NCBI GenBank assembly: GCA_045586505.1
Contig: JAZNAL010000053.1
Span: 61,004 to 125,003, forward strand
Length of the DNA stretch: 64,000 nucleotides
From: Flemingiibacterium sp045586505
Lineage (GTDB): Bacteria > Bacillota > Clostridia > Oscillospirales > CAG-272
Direction: 5' to 3'
Shown: piece after piece, positions 7,682 to 15,890 of the stretch
Layout: every line of letters starts with the position of its first letter
How positions within the stretch are numbered: the stretch's first letter is position 1
The notes under the pieces: model-generated
The model's database searches: none
The model's input: only the letters and a program-made list of their open reading frames with translations
What the model was told of the DNA's origin: nothing
Made by a program: the position numbers and the translations under genes

Positions 7682-8604
7682 GAAAAGAAAGAGATCTTAA
7701 ATTCCGCATATGCGACATCGTGTTTATCCTTATGATGATCCTGCCGTTTGTATTCGGAATGGTTCTGAAGGTGCTCACAAAGCCCGCAAGCGAAGGTATA
7801 CAGATTGCGGGTGCACAGATATATTTCACGATACCCATGCCGCTGCAGGACTTTCCGATCACCGAATCCCAAGTGAATTCCTGGATAGTTATGACGGCGA
7901 TTTTCGGGCTCTGCCTGTATTTTACCCACGGCATCAGAGCAGGTGTTGAAACAAGACGCCAGCTTGCCGCCGAATGGGTGGTGGAAAAAACTCAGAATAT
8001 GGTTCGCACCAACATGGGTGAGGATAAGTATTTCGGTGCATTCCCGCCGTTTGTGGCGTCGATCATGGCGCTGTCGGCGTTTTCTAGCCTTATCACACTC
8101 GTGGGACTTTATCCGCCTACCTCGGATATGAATGTGGTTGCGGGCTGGGCAGTTATTGTGTTCGTGCTCATCACCTATTACAAGATGAAGTGCGGTCCCG
8201 TACATTATGCGGCAAGCTTCTTTGATCCGCCCCCGCTGGCACCGCTCAACATCATCAGCGAAGTGGCAACTCCCGTTTCAATGGCATTCCGTCATTACGG
8301 AAATATCATTTCGGGAAGCGTCATATCCGTGCTTGTTGCGACGGGACTTCAAGGAATATCGAAGATGGTGCTGGGATGGCTGCCCGGATTCCTCGGGGAT
8401 ATCCCGTTGTTCCAGATAGGTCTGCCCGCCATACTGTCGATATACTTCGATGTATTCAGCGGATGTCTGCAGGCATTCATATTCGCGATGCTTACAATGC
8501 TTTATGTCTCGAACGGCTTTGCAGTTGACGATTATGAAGTGCTCAAAGCCAAAAAGGCGGCACAAAGAGCCGCGAAAAGCAAAGCCACTGCGGCTTTAAA
8601 ATAA
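7678..8604 (+). CDS. atpB: F0F1 ATP synthase subunit a
   Basis: 308 residues from a TTG start that overlaps the atpI stop. The conserved penultimate-helix region appears as ISEVATPVSMAFRHYGNIISG near residue 200, with the essential arginine in AFRHYGN. Several hydrophobic segments make up the stator half-channels that deliver the coupling ion to the c-ring. It is longer than the typical ~240-residue subunit a because of an extended N-terminal region. A GAGGAAGG ribosome site precedes the TTG. Confidence 0.93.
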   Translation: MRKERDLKFRICDIVFILMMILPFVFGMVLKVLTKPASEGIQIAGAQIYFTIPMPLQDFPITESQVNSWIVMTAIFGLCLYFTHGIRAGVETRRQLAAEWVVEKTQNMVRTNMGEDKYFGAFPPFVASIMALSAFSSLITLVGLYPPTSDMNVVAGWAVIVFVLITYYKMKCGPVHYAASFFDPPPLAPLNIISEVATPVSMAFRHYGNIISGSVISVLVATGLQGISKMVLGWLPGFLGDIPLFQIGLPAILSIYFDVFSGCLQAFIFAMLTMLYVSNGFAVDDYEVLKAKKAAQRAAKSKATAALK

Positions 8605-8631
8605 GGAAATAATTTTTTGGAGGATACAAAA

Positions 8632-8919
8632 ATGTTAGAACTTGCAATCGGTATTATTTTAGGCTCCTGCGCACTTGGTGCAGGTATGGCAATGATCGCT
8701 GGTATCGGCCCCGGTATCGGTGAGGGCAACGCAGTAGCAAAGGCCTGCGAAGCTATCGGTCGTCAGCCCGAATCAAAGGGCAGTGTAACCACCACCATGC
8801 TTATGGGTTGTGCGATCGCAGAGACCACCGGTCTTTATGCGCTGGTTATCGCGATCCTGCTTATATTCCTTGCGCCCGGCAGATTTGTTGATATTCTCAT
8901 GAGCACCCTCGGCGCATAA
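8632..8919 (+). CDS. atpE: F0F1 ATP synthase subunit c, two-carboxylate type
   Basis: 95 residues from the ATG at 8632; the TTG at 8617 is inside the GGAGG ribosome site and is rejected. Two hydrophobic helices flank the conserved loop GRQPE (residues 43-47). The ion site is in helix 2, AETTGLY, with Glu64, Thr65 and Tyr69. Helix 1 reads GIGPGIGEGN, with Glu31 where Na+-type rings usually have Gln. This pair of carboxylates, with Thr65 and Tyr69, matches what I recall for the Na+-translocating c-ring of Fusobacterium nucleatum. Na+ coupling is therefore likely but inferred. Confidence 0.95.
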   Translation: MLELAIGIILGSCALGAGMAMIAGIGPGIGEGNAVAKACEAIGRQPESKGSVTTTMLMGCAIAETTGLYALVIAILLIFLAPGRFVDILMSTLGA

Positions 8920-8940
8920 TTTTACAGTAGGTGAATTTTA

Positions 8941-9438
8941 ATGAACATGGAAGTAATTTCCGTCAACCTGTGGCAGATTTTGGTGTCGCTTGCCAACCTG
9001 CTTATACTGTTTCTCCTTATGAAGAAATTCCTGTATAAGCCGGTGACATCGGTACTGGAAAAGCGCCGCGCCGACATCGAGGGCGACTATGCCGCCGCAG
9101 ATGAAGCAAAGCGCACAGCTCTTGCAAGCAAGGCGGAATATGAAGAAAAGCTGTCCCACGCCGAGACCCTGGCGGATGAGATGCGAAAGAGCGCCGCTGA
9201 TGAGGCTAAGCGCCACGGGGAGAGACTTGTTGCCGAAGCCCGTGAAAAGGCTGACGGTATGGTTCGTGCGGCAGAGGCTCAGATCGAGCTTGACCGCAAG
9301 AAGGCGCAGTCCGAAATGAAGCGAGAGATCGCTGACGTTTCGACCCGCCTTGCCGAAAAGCTCATCGAGCGCGAGCTTAATGCCGACACTCACCGCGATC
9401 TTATCGATTCGGTGATCGGCGAAATAGGTAAAGAGTGA
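8941..9438 (+). CDS. atpF: F0F1 ATP synthase subunit b
   Basis: 165 residues. One N-terminal membrane helix (residues ~9-29, ILVSLANLLILFLLMKKFLY) is followed by a long charged coiled coil rich in Ala, Glu, Lys and Arg, the peripheral-stalk architecture of subunit b. AGGTG precedes the ATG. Its stop overlaps the ATG of atpH (TGATG), indicating coupling. Confidence 0.93.
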   Translation: MNMEVISVNLWQILVSLANLLILFLLMKKFLYKPVTSVLEKRRADIEGDYAAADEAKRTALASKAEYEEKLSHAETLADEMRKSAADEAKRHGERLVAEAREKADGMVRAAEAQIELDRKKAQSEMKREIADVSTRLAEKLIERELNADTHRDLIDSVIGEIGKE

Positions 9439-9968
9439 TGACGCAGATATGTGAAGAATACGCGGCGGCACTGTTTGCGCTTGCCGCAGAGGAAGGGGTA
9501 AAGGGCGAGATCGCCGATTCCGTGAAAACGCTTCGCGCGCTCATCGCCGAAAATCCCCAGTATATCGACCTGCTTGCAACGCCGAGCATTCCCCTCACAG
9601 AGCGCTGTGCCGTTATCGAGGAAGCCTTTGGCGGCAGTCTCCACGAATATGCGGTGTCCTTTGTAAAGCTGCTCTGTGAGCGCGGACACATACGTGAGCT
9701 TTCCGATTGCCTGGATGAGTTCTTGAAGCTTTATGAGGCATCGGATGGAGTCGCCACGGCAGAGGTAATAAGTGCTGTGCCGCTTTCCGATGGGCAGAAA
9801 AAAGCGCTGTGCGAAAAGCTTGAAGGAAGACTTTTGCGCCGTGTGGAGCTGCGCTGTACTGTTGACGATAGCCTTCTCGGAGGACTTATCGTCTCTGTTG
9901 ACGGCAAGGTCATGGACGGAAGCATAAAGCGTCGTCTTGCCGATGTCGGCGAAGTTATCGGCGGATAA
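9438..9968 (+). CDS. atpH: F0F1 ATP synthase subunit delta
   Basis: 176 residues from ATG 9438; a GTG one codon earlier (9435) is an alternative. It starts TQICEEYAAALFALAAEEG, the first helix of the OSCP/delta fold, and ends in the conserved C-terminal segment LLGGLIVSVDGKVMDGSIK. Delta joins the tip of the F1 alpha3beta3 head to the b subunits. Confidence 0.92.
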   Translation: MTQICEEYAAALFALAAEEGVKGEIADSVKTLRALIAENPQYIDLLATPSIPLTERCAVIEEAFGGSLHEYAVSFVKLLCERGHIRELSDCLDEFLKLYEASDGVATAEVISAVPLSDGQKKALCEKLEGRLLRRVELRCTVDDSLLGGLIVSVDGKVMDGSIKRRLADVGEVIGG

Positions 9969-9992
9969 AATTCGAAGAAAGGATTTTTTAAA

Positions 9993-11513
9993 ATGAATCT
10001 TCGACCCGATGAGATCGGAAATATAATCAAAGATCAGATCAAAAATTACAAATCGCGCATTGAGATGACCGAGACGGGCAGTGTAGTACTGGTCGGAGAC
10101 GGTATCGCGCGCGTTTACGGACTCAAGAACTGCATGGCAAACGAGCTGCTGGAATTTGATGACGGCAGTTTCGGAATGGCGCAGAATCTGGAAAACGAGA
10201 CGGTTTCCGTTGCGCTTCTGTCAAACGAAAACAGCATCCGCGAGGGCTCCGTGGTTAAGCGTACCGGAAAGGTTCTGTCCGTGCCGGTAGGTAACGCCAT
10301 GCTGGGACGCGTCGTTGACGCGCTGGGTCAGCCCATCGACGGTAAGGGTCCCATCGATTACACCGAAACCCGCCCCGTTGAATCCGAGGCGCCCGGTATA
10401 ATCGAGAGAAAGAGCGTTTCAGTACCGCTTCAGACGGGCATCAAGGCTATCGACTCTATGATTCCGATTGGCAGAGGTCAGCGTGAGCTTATAATCGGTG
10501 ACCGTCAGACCGGTAAGACCGAGATCGCCATTGACACCATCATCAATCAGAAGGGACAGGATGTTATCTGCATCTATGTCGCCATCGGTCAGAAAAACAC
10601 CTCCGTGGTACAGCTCGCAAACGAGCTTTCCCGTCACGGAGCAATGGATTACACCATCATCGTTGCGGCATCCGCGTCCGAGACCGCTCCGCTTCAGTAT
10701 ATCGCTCCCTATTCGGGCTGTGCCATGGCTGAGCATTTTCGTGAGCAGGGCAGAGATGTGCTTATTATCTACGACGATCTTTCAAAGCACGCGGTTGCAT
10801 ACCGCGCACTGTCGCTTCTTATCCGCCGTCCTCCGGGCCGCGAGGCATATCCCGGCGACGTATTCTACCTCCACTCCCGTCTGCTTGAACGCGCGGCGTG
10901 CGTGGCTCCCGAATACGGCGGAGGCTCCATCACCGCACTCCCGATCATCGAGACACAGGCGGGCGACGTATCGGCATACATCCCTACAAACGTAATTTCC
11001 ATTACCGACGGTCAGATCTTCCTCGAGACCGAGCTGTTCCACGCCGGCATCATGCCCGCAATCAATCCGGGTATATCGGTCAGCCGTGTGGGCGGATCGG
11101 CGCAGTTGAAGCCCATGAAGAAGGTTTCGGGTGAATTAAAGCTTCTGTATTCGCAGTATCGCGAGCTTCAGTCATTCGCACAGTTCGGAAGCGACCTGGA
11201 TGCCGATACCAAGGCAAGACTTGCTTTGGGAGAGCGCATAGTAGAGGTGCTGAAGCAGGGCAGGAACGCACCTGTTCGCGTCGGTTGTCAGGTGGCAGTC
11301 GTTTACGCGGTTATCAACGGCTTCCTTGACAAGATCGCTGTCAAGAATGTAAGCGTTTGGGAAAAAGCGCTTTACGAGCTGCTTGAGGCGAAATACGATA
11401 AGCTTCTTCTTCGCATTGAAGGCGGTTCATGGGAGCAGGCGGACATCGACGAGCTTGTGAGCGCTATTAACGAACTCAACCGAATCCGCACCGATCTTGC
11501 GGAAACGAGGTAA
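9993..11513 (+). CDS. atpA: F0F1 ATP synthase subunit alpha
   Basis: 506 residues, the normal length. P-loop GDRQTGKT near residue 169, plus the alpha signature PAINPGISVSRVGGSAQ near residue 352. Alpha subunits bind nucleotide at the non-catalytic sites of the F1 hexamer. AAAGGA precedes the ATG. Confidence 0.97.
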   Translation: MNLRPDEIGNIIKDQIKNYKSRIEMTETGSVVLVGDGIARVYGLKNCMANELLEFDDGSFGMAQNLENETVSVALLSNENSIREGSVVKRTGKVLSVPVGNAMLGRVVDALGQPIDGKGPIDYTETRPVESEAPGIIERKSVSVPLQTGIKAIDSMIPIGRGQRELIIGDRQTGKTEIAIDTIINQKGQDVICIYVAIGQKNTSVVQLANELSRHGAMDYTIIVAASASETAPLQYIAPYSGCAMAEHFREQGRDVLIIYDDLSKHAVAYRALSLLIRRPPGREAYPGDVFYLHSRLLERAACVAPEYGGGSITALPIIETQAGDVSAYIPTNVISITDGQIFLETELFHAGIMPAINPGISVSRVGGSAQLKPMKKVSGELKLLYSQYRELQSFAQFGSDLDADTKARLALGERIVEVLKQGRNAPVRVGCQVAVVYAVINGFLDKIAVKNVSVWEKALYELLEAKYDKLLLRIEGGSWEQADIDELVSAINELNRIRTDLAETR

Positions 11514-11519
11514 AGCGTC

Positions 11520-12335
11520 GTGGGAGCAGATACTAAAGCCCTGCGCACACGCATAAAAAGCGTTGATTCCACCCTGCACTTAACAAAAGCTATGGGACTT
11601 GTGGCTTCATCCAAAATCCGCCGTGCAAACGACGCGATGAAAAAAAGCCGTGAGTACGCCGAAGCGCTTTCCCATATCGTCGGCGAGCTTACAAAGAGCG
11701 TGGAATGCAAGAAAAGTCCGTATATGCAGGTGCGCGGTGACGAGATGTCCCGTACACGCATAATCGTTATCGCGGGTGACCGTGGTCTTGCGGGCGGCTA
11801 TAACGCTAACGTAATGCGGCTTGCTGCGCAGTACAAGGGCGCACAGTTTATTCCCATCGGCAAGCGCGCCTGCGAAAAATTCCACGGCGAGTCCTGCTCA
11901 TCCGAGCGGTTTGACTCGGATATGGCGGCAGCTGTTGCAAAAGAGCAGTGCGAGGAGTTTGCCGCGGGTGTATATGACCGCCTTGGCATAATTTCCACCG
12001 AATACGTGTCCATGATGACACAGAGTGCAAAGATCGACTGGGTACTGCCGCTTACAATGGGAGCGGATGCCACGGAGGGTGCCGGCAGCATTCTTTTTGA
12101 GCCGGACGAGATCTCTGTCCTCAACGCAGTCGTGCCGGAATATGTGGCAGGAATGCTGATGGGGGCGATCCGCGAGAGCTTTGCCTCCGAGGTGGCAGCA
12201 CGCCGTATGGCGATGGATAACGCAGGCAAGAACGCAACTGCAATGATCGAAGAGCTTACGCTCAAATACAACCGCGCACGTCAGGGTGCTATCACGCAGG
12301 AGATCACCGAGATCGTGGCGGGAGCAGGCAATTGA
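11520..12335 (+). CDS. atpG: F0F1 ATP synthase subunit gamma
   Basis: 271 residues from a GTG start. The N-terminal helix (ALRTRIKSVDSTLHLTKAMGLVASSKI) and the C-terminal helix ending ITQEITEIVAGAG form the coiled-coil central shaft. The region ITQEI is the family signature. It lies 6 bases after atpA. Confidence 0.94.
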   Translation: MGADTKALRTRIKSVDSTLHLTKAMGLVASSKIRRANDAMKKSREYAEALSHIVGELTKSVECKKSPYMQVRGDEMSRTRIIVIAGDRGLAGGYNANVMRLAAQYKGAQFIPIGKRACEKFHGESCSSERFDSDMAAAVAKEQCEEFAAGVYDRLGIISTEYVSMMTQSAKIDWVLPLTMGADATEGAGSILFEPDEISVLNAVVPEYVAGMLMGAIRESFASEVAARRMAMDNAGKNATAMIEELTLKYNRARQGAITQEITEIVAGAGN

Positions 12336-12402
12336 CCTGCGGTAGGTTAAAGTGATGTTTGCCGCTTTGCGGCGAGTTTAAGTAAGAAAGGAAGTAATAG
12401 CT

Positions 12403-13800
12403 TTGACTTCTGCACATAACGGCATTGTGGCGCAGGTCATGGGACCTGTCGTCGACGTGCGATTTGAAGAGGGCGGACTGCCTGCTATATACAATGCGCT
12501 GACGATGCCCGTCGGTGAGCGCACGCTTACCGTTGAGGTAGCACAGCATATAGGTGACAACACCGCGCGCTGTATTGCAATGGCATCTACCGACGGTCTT
12601 CAGCGCGGTACCGTGGTAACCGATACCGGACACGGCATCAGCGTACCTGTCGGTAAGGAGACCCTGGGACGAATATTCAATGTACTCGGTGATGCGGTTG
12701 ATAATAAGCCAAGTCCCGAGGACTGTGAGCGCTGGAATATCCACCGCTCCGCTCCCGATTATGAGGAGCTTTCTACCTCCACCGAGATACTTGAAACGGG
12801 TATCAAGGTCATCGACCTTATCTGCCCCTACTCAAAGGGCGGCAAGATCGGTCTTTTTGGAGGTGCGGGTGTTGGTAAGACAGTGCTTATCATGGAGCTT
12901 ATCAACAACATCGCCAAGGAGCACGGCGGTCTGTCCGTATTTACGGGCGTCGGCGAGCGTACCCGAGAGGGCAACGACCTTTACAACGAAATGATACAGT
13001 CGGGCGTTATCGACAAGACCGCGCTTGTATACGGTCAGATGAACGAGCCGCCCGGAGCGAGAATGAGAGTTGGACTTTCGGGTCTTACCATGGCGGAGTA
13101 TTTCCGCGATACCGAGGGACAGGACGTCCTGCTTTTCATCGACAACATTTTCCGCTTTACGCAGGCAGGAAGTGAGGTTTCGGCTCTGCTGGGACGTATG
13201 CCGTCCGCGGTAGGCTATCAGCCGACCCTTGCTACCGAGATGGGTATCCTGCAGGAGCGTATCACCTCTACAAAGCGCGGCTCCATCACGTCGATCCAGG
13301 CGGTATATGTGCCGGCGGACGACCTTACCGACCCCGCGCCCGCTACCACCTTCGCGCACCTTGACGCCACCACGGTGCTTTCCCGTTCTATTGCGTCCCA
13401 GGGTATCTATCCCGCGGTGGATCCGCTTGAATCCACCTCCCGCATACTCTCCGCGGAAATTTTAGGTGAGGAGCACTACCGTGTGGCGCGTGAGGTTCAG
13501 CGTATTCTCCAGCGATACAACGAGCTTATGGATATTATCGCTATCATGGGTATGGACGAGCTTTCCGACGAGGATAAGCTGCTGGTTGGAAGAGCAAGAA
13601 AGATTCAGAGATTCCTGTCTCAGCCTTTCACCGTAGGTGAGAAGTTTACAGGCTTTGCAGGACGTTATGTTCCTCTTGCCGAGACCATTCGCGGCTTCGG
13701 TGAGATCGTTGACGGAAAGCATGACGATCTTCCCGAATCGGCATTCCTCTTTGTGGGAACCATCGACGAGGCGGTTGCCAAGGCGAAGGCAAATGCGTAA
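12403..13800 (+). CDS. atpD: F0F1 ATP synthase subunit beta
   Basis: 465 residues from a TTG start preceded by AAAGGAAG. P-loop GGAGVGKT near residue 152, catalytic Glu in GVGERTREGNDLY near residue 182, Walker B LLFIDNIFR near residue 244 and the DELSDEDKLLV segment (DELSEED-type loop) near residue 385. This is the catalytic subunit of F1. Confidence 0.97.
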   Translation: MTSAHNGIVAQVMGPVVDVRFEEGGLPAIYNALTMPVGERTLTVEVAQHIGDNTARCIAMASTDGLQRGTVVTDTGHGISVPVGKETLGRIFNVLGDAVDNKPSPEDCERWNIHRSAPDYEELSTSTEILETGIKVIDLICPYSKGGKIGLFGGAGVGKTVLIMELINNIAKEHGGLSVFTGVGERTREGNDLYNEMIQSGVIDKTALVYGQMNEPPGARMRVGLSGLTMAEYFRDTEGQDVLLFIDNIFRFTQAGSEVSALLGRMPSAVGYQPTLATEMGILQERITSTKRGSITSIQAVYVPADDLTDPAPATTFAHLDATTVLSRSIASQGIYPAVDPLESTSRILSAEILGEEHYRVAREVQRILQRYNELMDIIAIMGMDELSDEDKLLVGRARKIQRFLSQPFTVGEKFTGFAGRYVPLAETIRGFGEIVDGKHDDLPESAFLFVGTIDEAVAKAKANA

Positions 13801-13813
13801 AGGGTGACACGAT

Positions 13814-14077
13814 ATGAACGTGTTCAAGCTGAAAATTTCCACCCCTGACGGTAATATGTTCGCAGGCGAAGCGGCAAAATTAGATGTACGCGGCATCGAG
13901 GGCGATCTTGCGGTAATGGCGGGACATCTCCCGTTTATGACAGCGCTTAAGCCTTGCGACTGCAGGATTTTGCTCCCCGACGGCGACGAGCGGGTAGGGA
14001 GCGTTGAAGGCGGTCTGCTGAATGTGGGCGCGTCCGAGGTAGTCTTGCTTGCCGGCGGATTCAAATGGAAAGTATGA
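13814..14077 (+). CDS. atpC: F0F1 ATP synthase subunit epsilon, C-terminal helical domain absent
   Basis: 87 residues, against the usual 130-140. The whole N-terminal beta-sandwich is present (FKLKISTPDGNMFAGEA to LLNVGASEVVLLAGG), but the stop comes where the two C-terminal helices would begin. The stop at 14075-14077 is followed after 10 bases by the operon terminator, so no missing exon-like remainder lies downstream. Since the helices carry the ATPase-inhibitory function in many bacteria, this enzyme should lack epsilon-type autoinhibition. Confidence 0.92.
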   Translation: MNVFKLKISTPDGNMFAGEAAKLDVRGIEGDLAVMAGHLPFMTALKPCDCRILLPDGDERVGSVEGGLLNVGASEVVLLAGGFKWKV

Positions 14078-14087
14078 TGAAAAAGGC

Positions 14088-14125
14088 GCTGCCTCAAATG
14101 CTGCGAGGATTGCATTTGAGGCAGC
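14088..14125 (+). terminator. Terminator of the ATP synthase operon
   Basis: A perfect 14-bp stem, GCTGCCTCAAATGC against GCATTTGAGGCAGC, with a 10-base loop, followed by a T-rich stretch. Confidence 0.75.
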
Positions 14126-14240
14126 ATCTGTTTATTGACTTCCAAATTTTCGCAAAAAAAGCTTTACCCCCAAGTTGAACAATAACGTCCGCAGGTCATA
14201 CTGCCGGTGCGGTTTTTACATTTCCGTAACAAACAATTCC

Positions 14241-14321
14241 TTGCAATTTTGCGTGCAATATGGTACAATAATTATAATAGTACAAAAATGCGGAGCGATG
14301 GTATGCCATCGACCGCTTTTT
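14241..14321 (+). promoter_or_regulatory. Promoter and promoter-proximal terminator-like hairpin ahead of the DUF1538 gene
   Basis: TTGCAA (14241-14246) and TACAAT (14264-14269) are 17 bases apart. Only ~15 bases after the expected start site lies a hairpin, CGATGG-tatg-CCATCG extended by GCGG/CCGC (14290-14116 equivalent, i.e. 14290-14316), followed by TTTTT (14317-14321). This could be an attenuator controlling the DUF1538/P-II pair, or a 5' stabilising stem. Confidence 0.55.
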
Positions 14322-14393
14322 CGTGTGCGAGGATAGTTTCTACGGGGGTGTGTTAAAATTTTCAAGGAGAAAACCAACGAATCCGTCTCCGCT

Positions 14394-15890
14394 GTGCTTC
14401 CGATAGTGGCGATAGTGATGATTCTGAGCATTACTGTCGTACCTATTGCGCCCAGTGTGCTGACTCTGTTTATTTTCGGTGCTATCGCACTTATTTTGGG
14501 TATGAGTCTGTTTACTCTCGGCGCGGGCATGGCGATGCAGCCGCTGGGTGAGGGTATCGGTGTGGAGATGAGCCGTTCGAAGCGAAATGTGATCAAGCTT
14601 ATTATCTGCTTTGTGCTGGGAGTGCTTATCACTATCGCTGAGCCGGACCTCCAGGTGCTTGCGGAGCTGATGCCTGCAGTTGACAACATGGTGCTGATAC
14701 TGTCTGTGGCTATAGGCGTCGGCTTATTTATGGTGTTGTCATTGCTTCGCACCAAATTTGGCTGGAAGTTAAGCTATATGCTGATGATCTTCTATGCCAT
14801 TGTGCTGGTCGTCGCCTTATTTGCACCTGACAGCTTCGTTCCCACGGCATTTGACTCGGGCGGAGTGACCACAGGTCCTATAACTGTTCCGTTTGTCATG
14901 GCACTTGGTGCCGGTATGGCTTCAGTGAGTGGCAGTCATCACGGTGAGGAGAGCTTCGGTATGGTTGCGCTCTGCAGCGTAGGCCCTATTATGTCGGTAA
15001 TGGTGCTGAGTCTGTTCCAGAACTCCTCGGCTGCGCAGGAATATGCGCACGAGGCGTTTGAGGCATCCTTTGCTACCACCAAGGACGCATTCGAGCACAT
15101 TGCACGCGAGCTTCCGCATTATGCCCTTGAGGTGATGGAAGCGTTCCTGCCCATTGTGGCGGTGTTCGTGCTGTTCCAGCTTATATTCAGAAGATTCCAC
15201 GGTAACGAGCTTCCAAAAGCGGTCATCGGCTTCGTCTATACTTACGTCGGACTTGTGCTGTTCCTCTGTGCGGCAAATGTAGGCTTCATGCCCGCAGGTC
15301 AGCTCATCGGCGCAAAGCTTGCCGAGACCGAGTTTGCTTACATACTTATTCCTGTAGGAATGCTTATCGGTTGGTTTACCGTAACCGCCGAGCCTGCGGT
15401 ACATGTACTTAAAAAGCAGGTCGAGGAGATCTCCAACGGTACCATCCGACAGAAGACCATCGGTATCGGTCTTTCTGTGGGTGTTGCGTGTTCGGTGGGT
15501 ATTGCTATGCTGCGCGTGCTTACCGGTATTCCGCTGTATCCCTTCATGGTGGGCGGATATGTACTGTCACTTGCGATAAGCTTCTTTGTTCCGCCGCTTT
15601 ATACGGGCGTGGCATTTGACTCGGGCGGAGTTGCCAGCGGTCCTATGACCACAACCTTTATTCTCCCCTTTGCAACGGGTGCCTGTGAGGCGCTGGGCGG
15701 AAACATCCTCACCGACGCTTTCGGTATTGTGGCGATGGTTGCAATAACTCCGCTTATCACCATCCAGTGCATCGGTCTGTTTGCCGAGATCAAGCGCAAG
15801 GCAAAGCACAAGCAAGCTGTTGCGGCACTCGGAAACCTGGACGACTGCATTATCTACTTTGACGACGTACATGAGGAGGTGGCACAGTGA
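14394..15890 (+). CDS. DUF1538 family integral membrane protein
   Basis: 498 residues from GTG 14394, nearly all in hydrophobic helices. The two halves repeat: VPTAFDSGGVTTGPITVPF near residue 155 and YTGVAFDSGGVASGPMT near residue 403, the internal duplication of DUF1538 proteins. The FDSGG repeats look like re-entrant substrate or ion sites, suggesting a transporter, but no substrate is established to my knowledge. The open frame continues upstream to an ATT at 14358 that sits 7 bases after GGGGGTG and would add IFKEKTNESVSA, which resembles homologue N-termini, so the true start may be there. It overlaps the P-II gene by 4 bases. Confidence 0.85.
   Translation: MLPIVAIVMILSITVVPIAPSVLTLFIFGAIALILGMSLFTLGAGMAMQPLGEGIGVEMSRSKRNVIKLIICFVLGVLITIAEPDLQVLAELMPAVDNMVLILSVAIGVGLFMVLSLLRTKFGWKLSYMLMIFYAIVLVVALFAPDSFVPTAFDSGGVTTGPITVPFVMALGAGMASVSGSHHGEESFGMVALCSVGPIMSVMVLSLFQNSSAAQEYAHEAFEASFATTKDAFEHIARELPHYALEVMEAFLPIVAVFVLFQLIFRRFHGNELPKAVIGFVYTYVGLVLFLCAANVGFMPAGQLIGAKLAETEFAYILIPVGMLIGWFTVTAEPAVHVLKKQVEEISNGTIRQKTIGIGLSVGVACSVGIAMLRVLTGIPLYPFMVGGYVLSLAISFFVPPLYTGVAFDSGGVASGPMTTTFILPFATGACEALGGNILTDAFGIVAMVAITPLITIQCIGLFAEIKRKAKHKQAVAALGNLDDCIIYFDDVHEEVAQ

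Noticed and set aside
8617..8631. TTG start for atpE five codons upstream
   Set aside because: The TTG lies within the GGAGG ribosome site; the ATG at 8632 gives the normal subunit c N-terminus.
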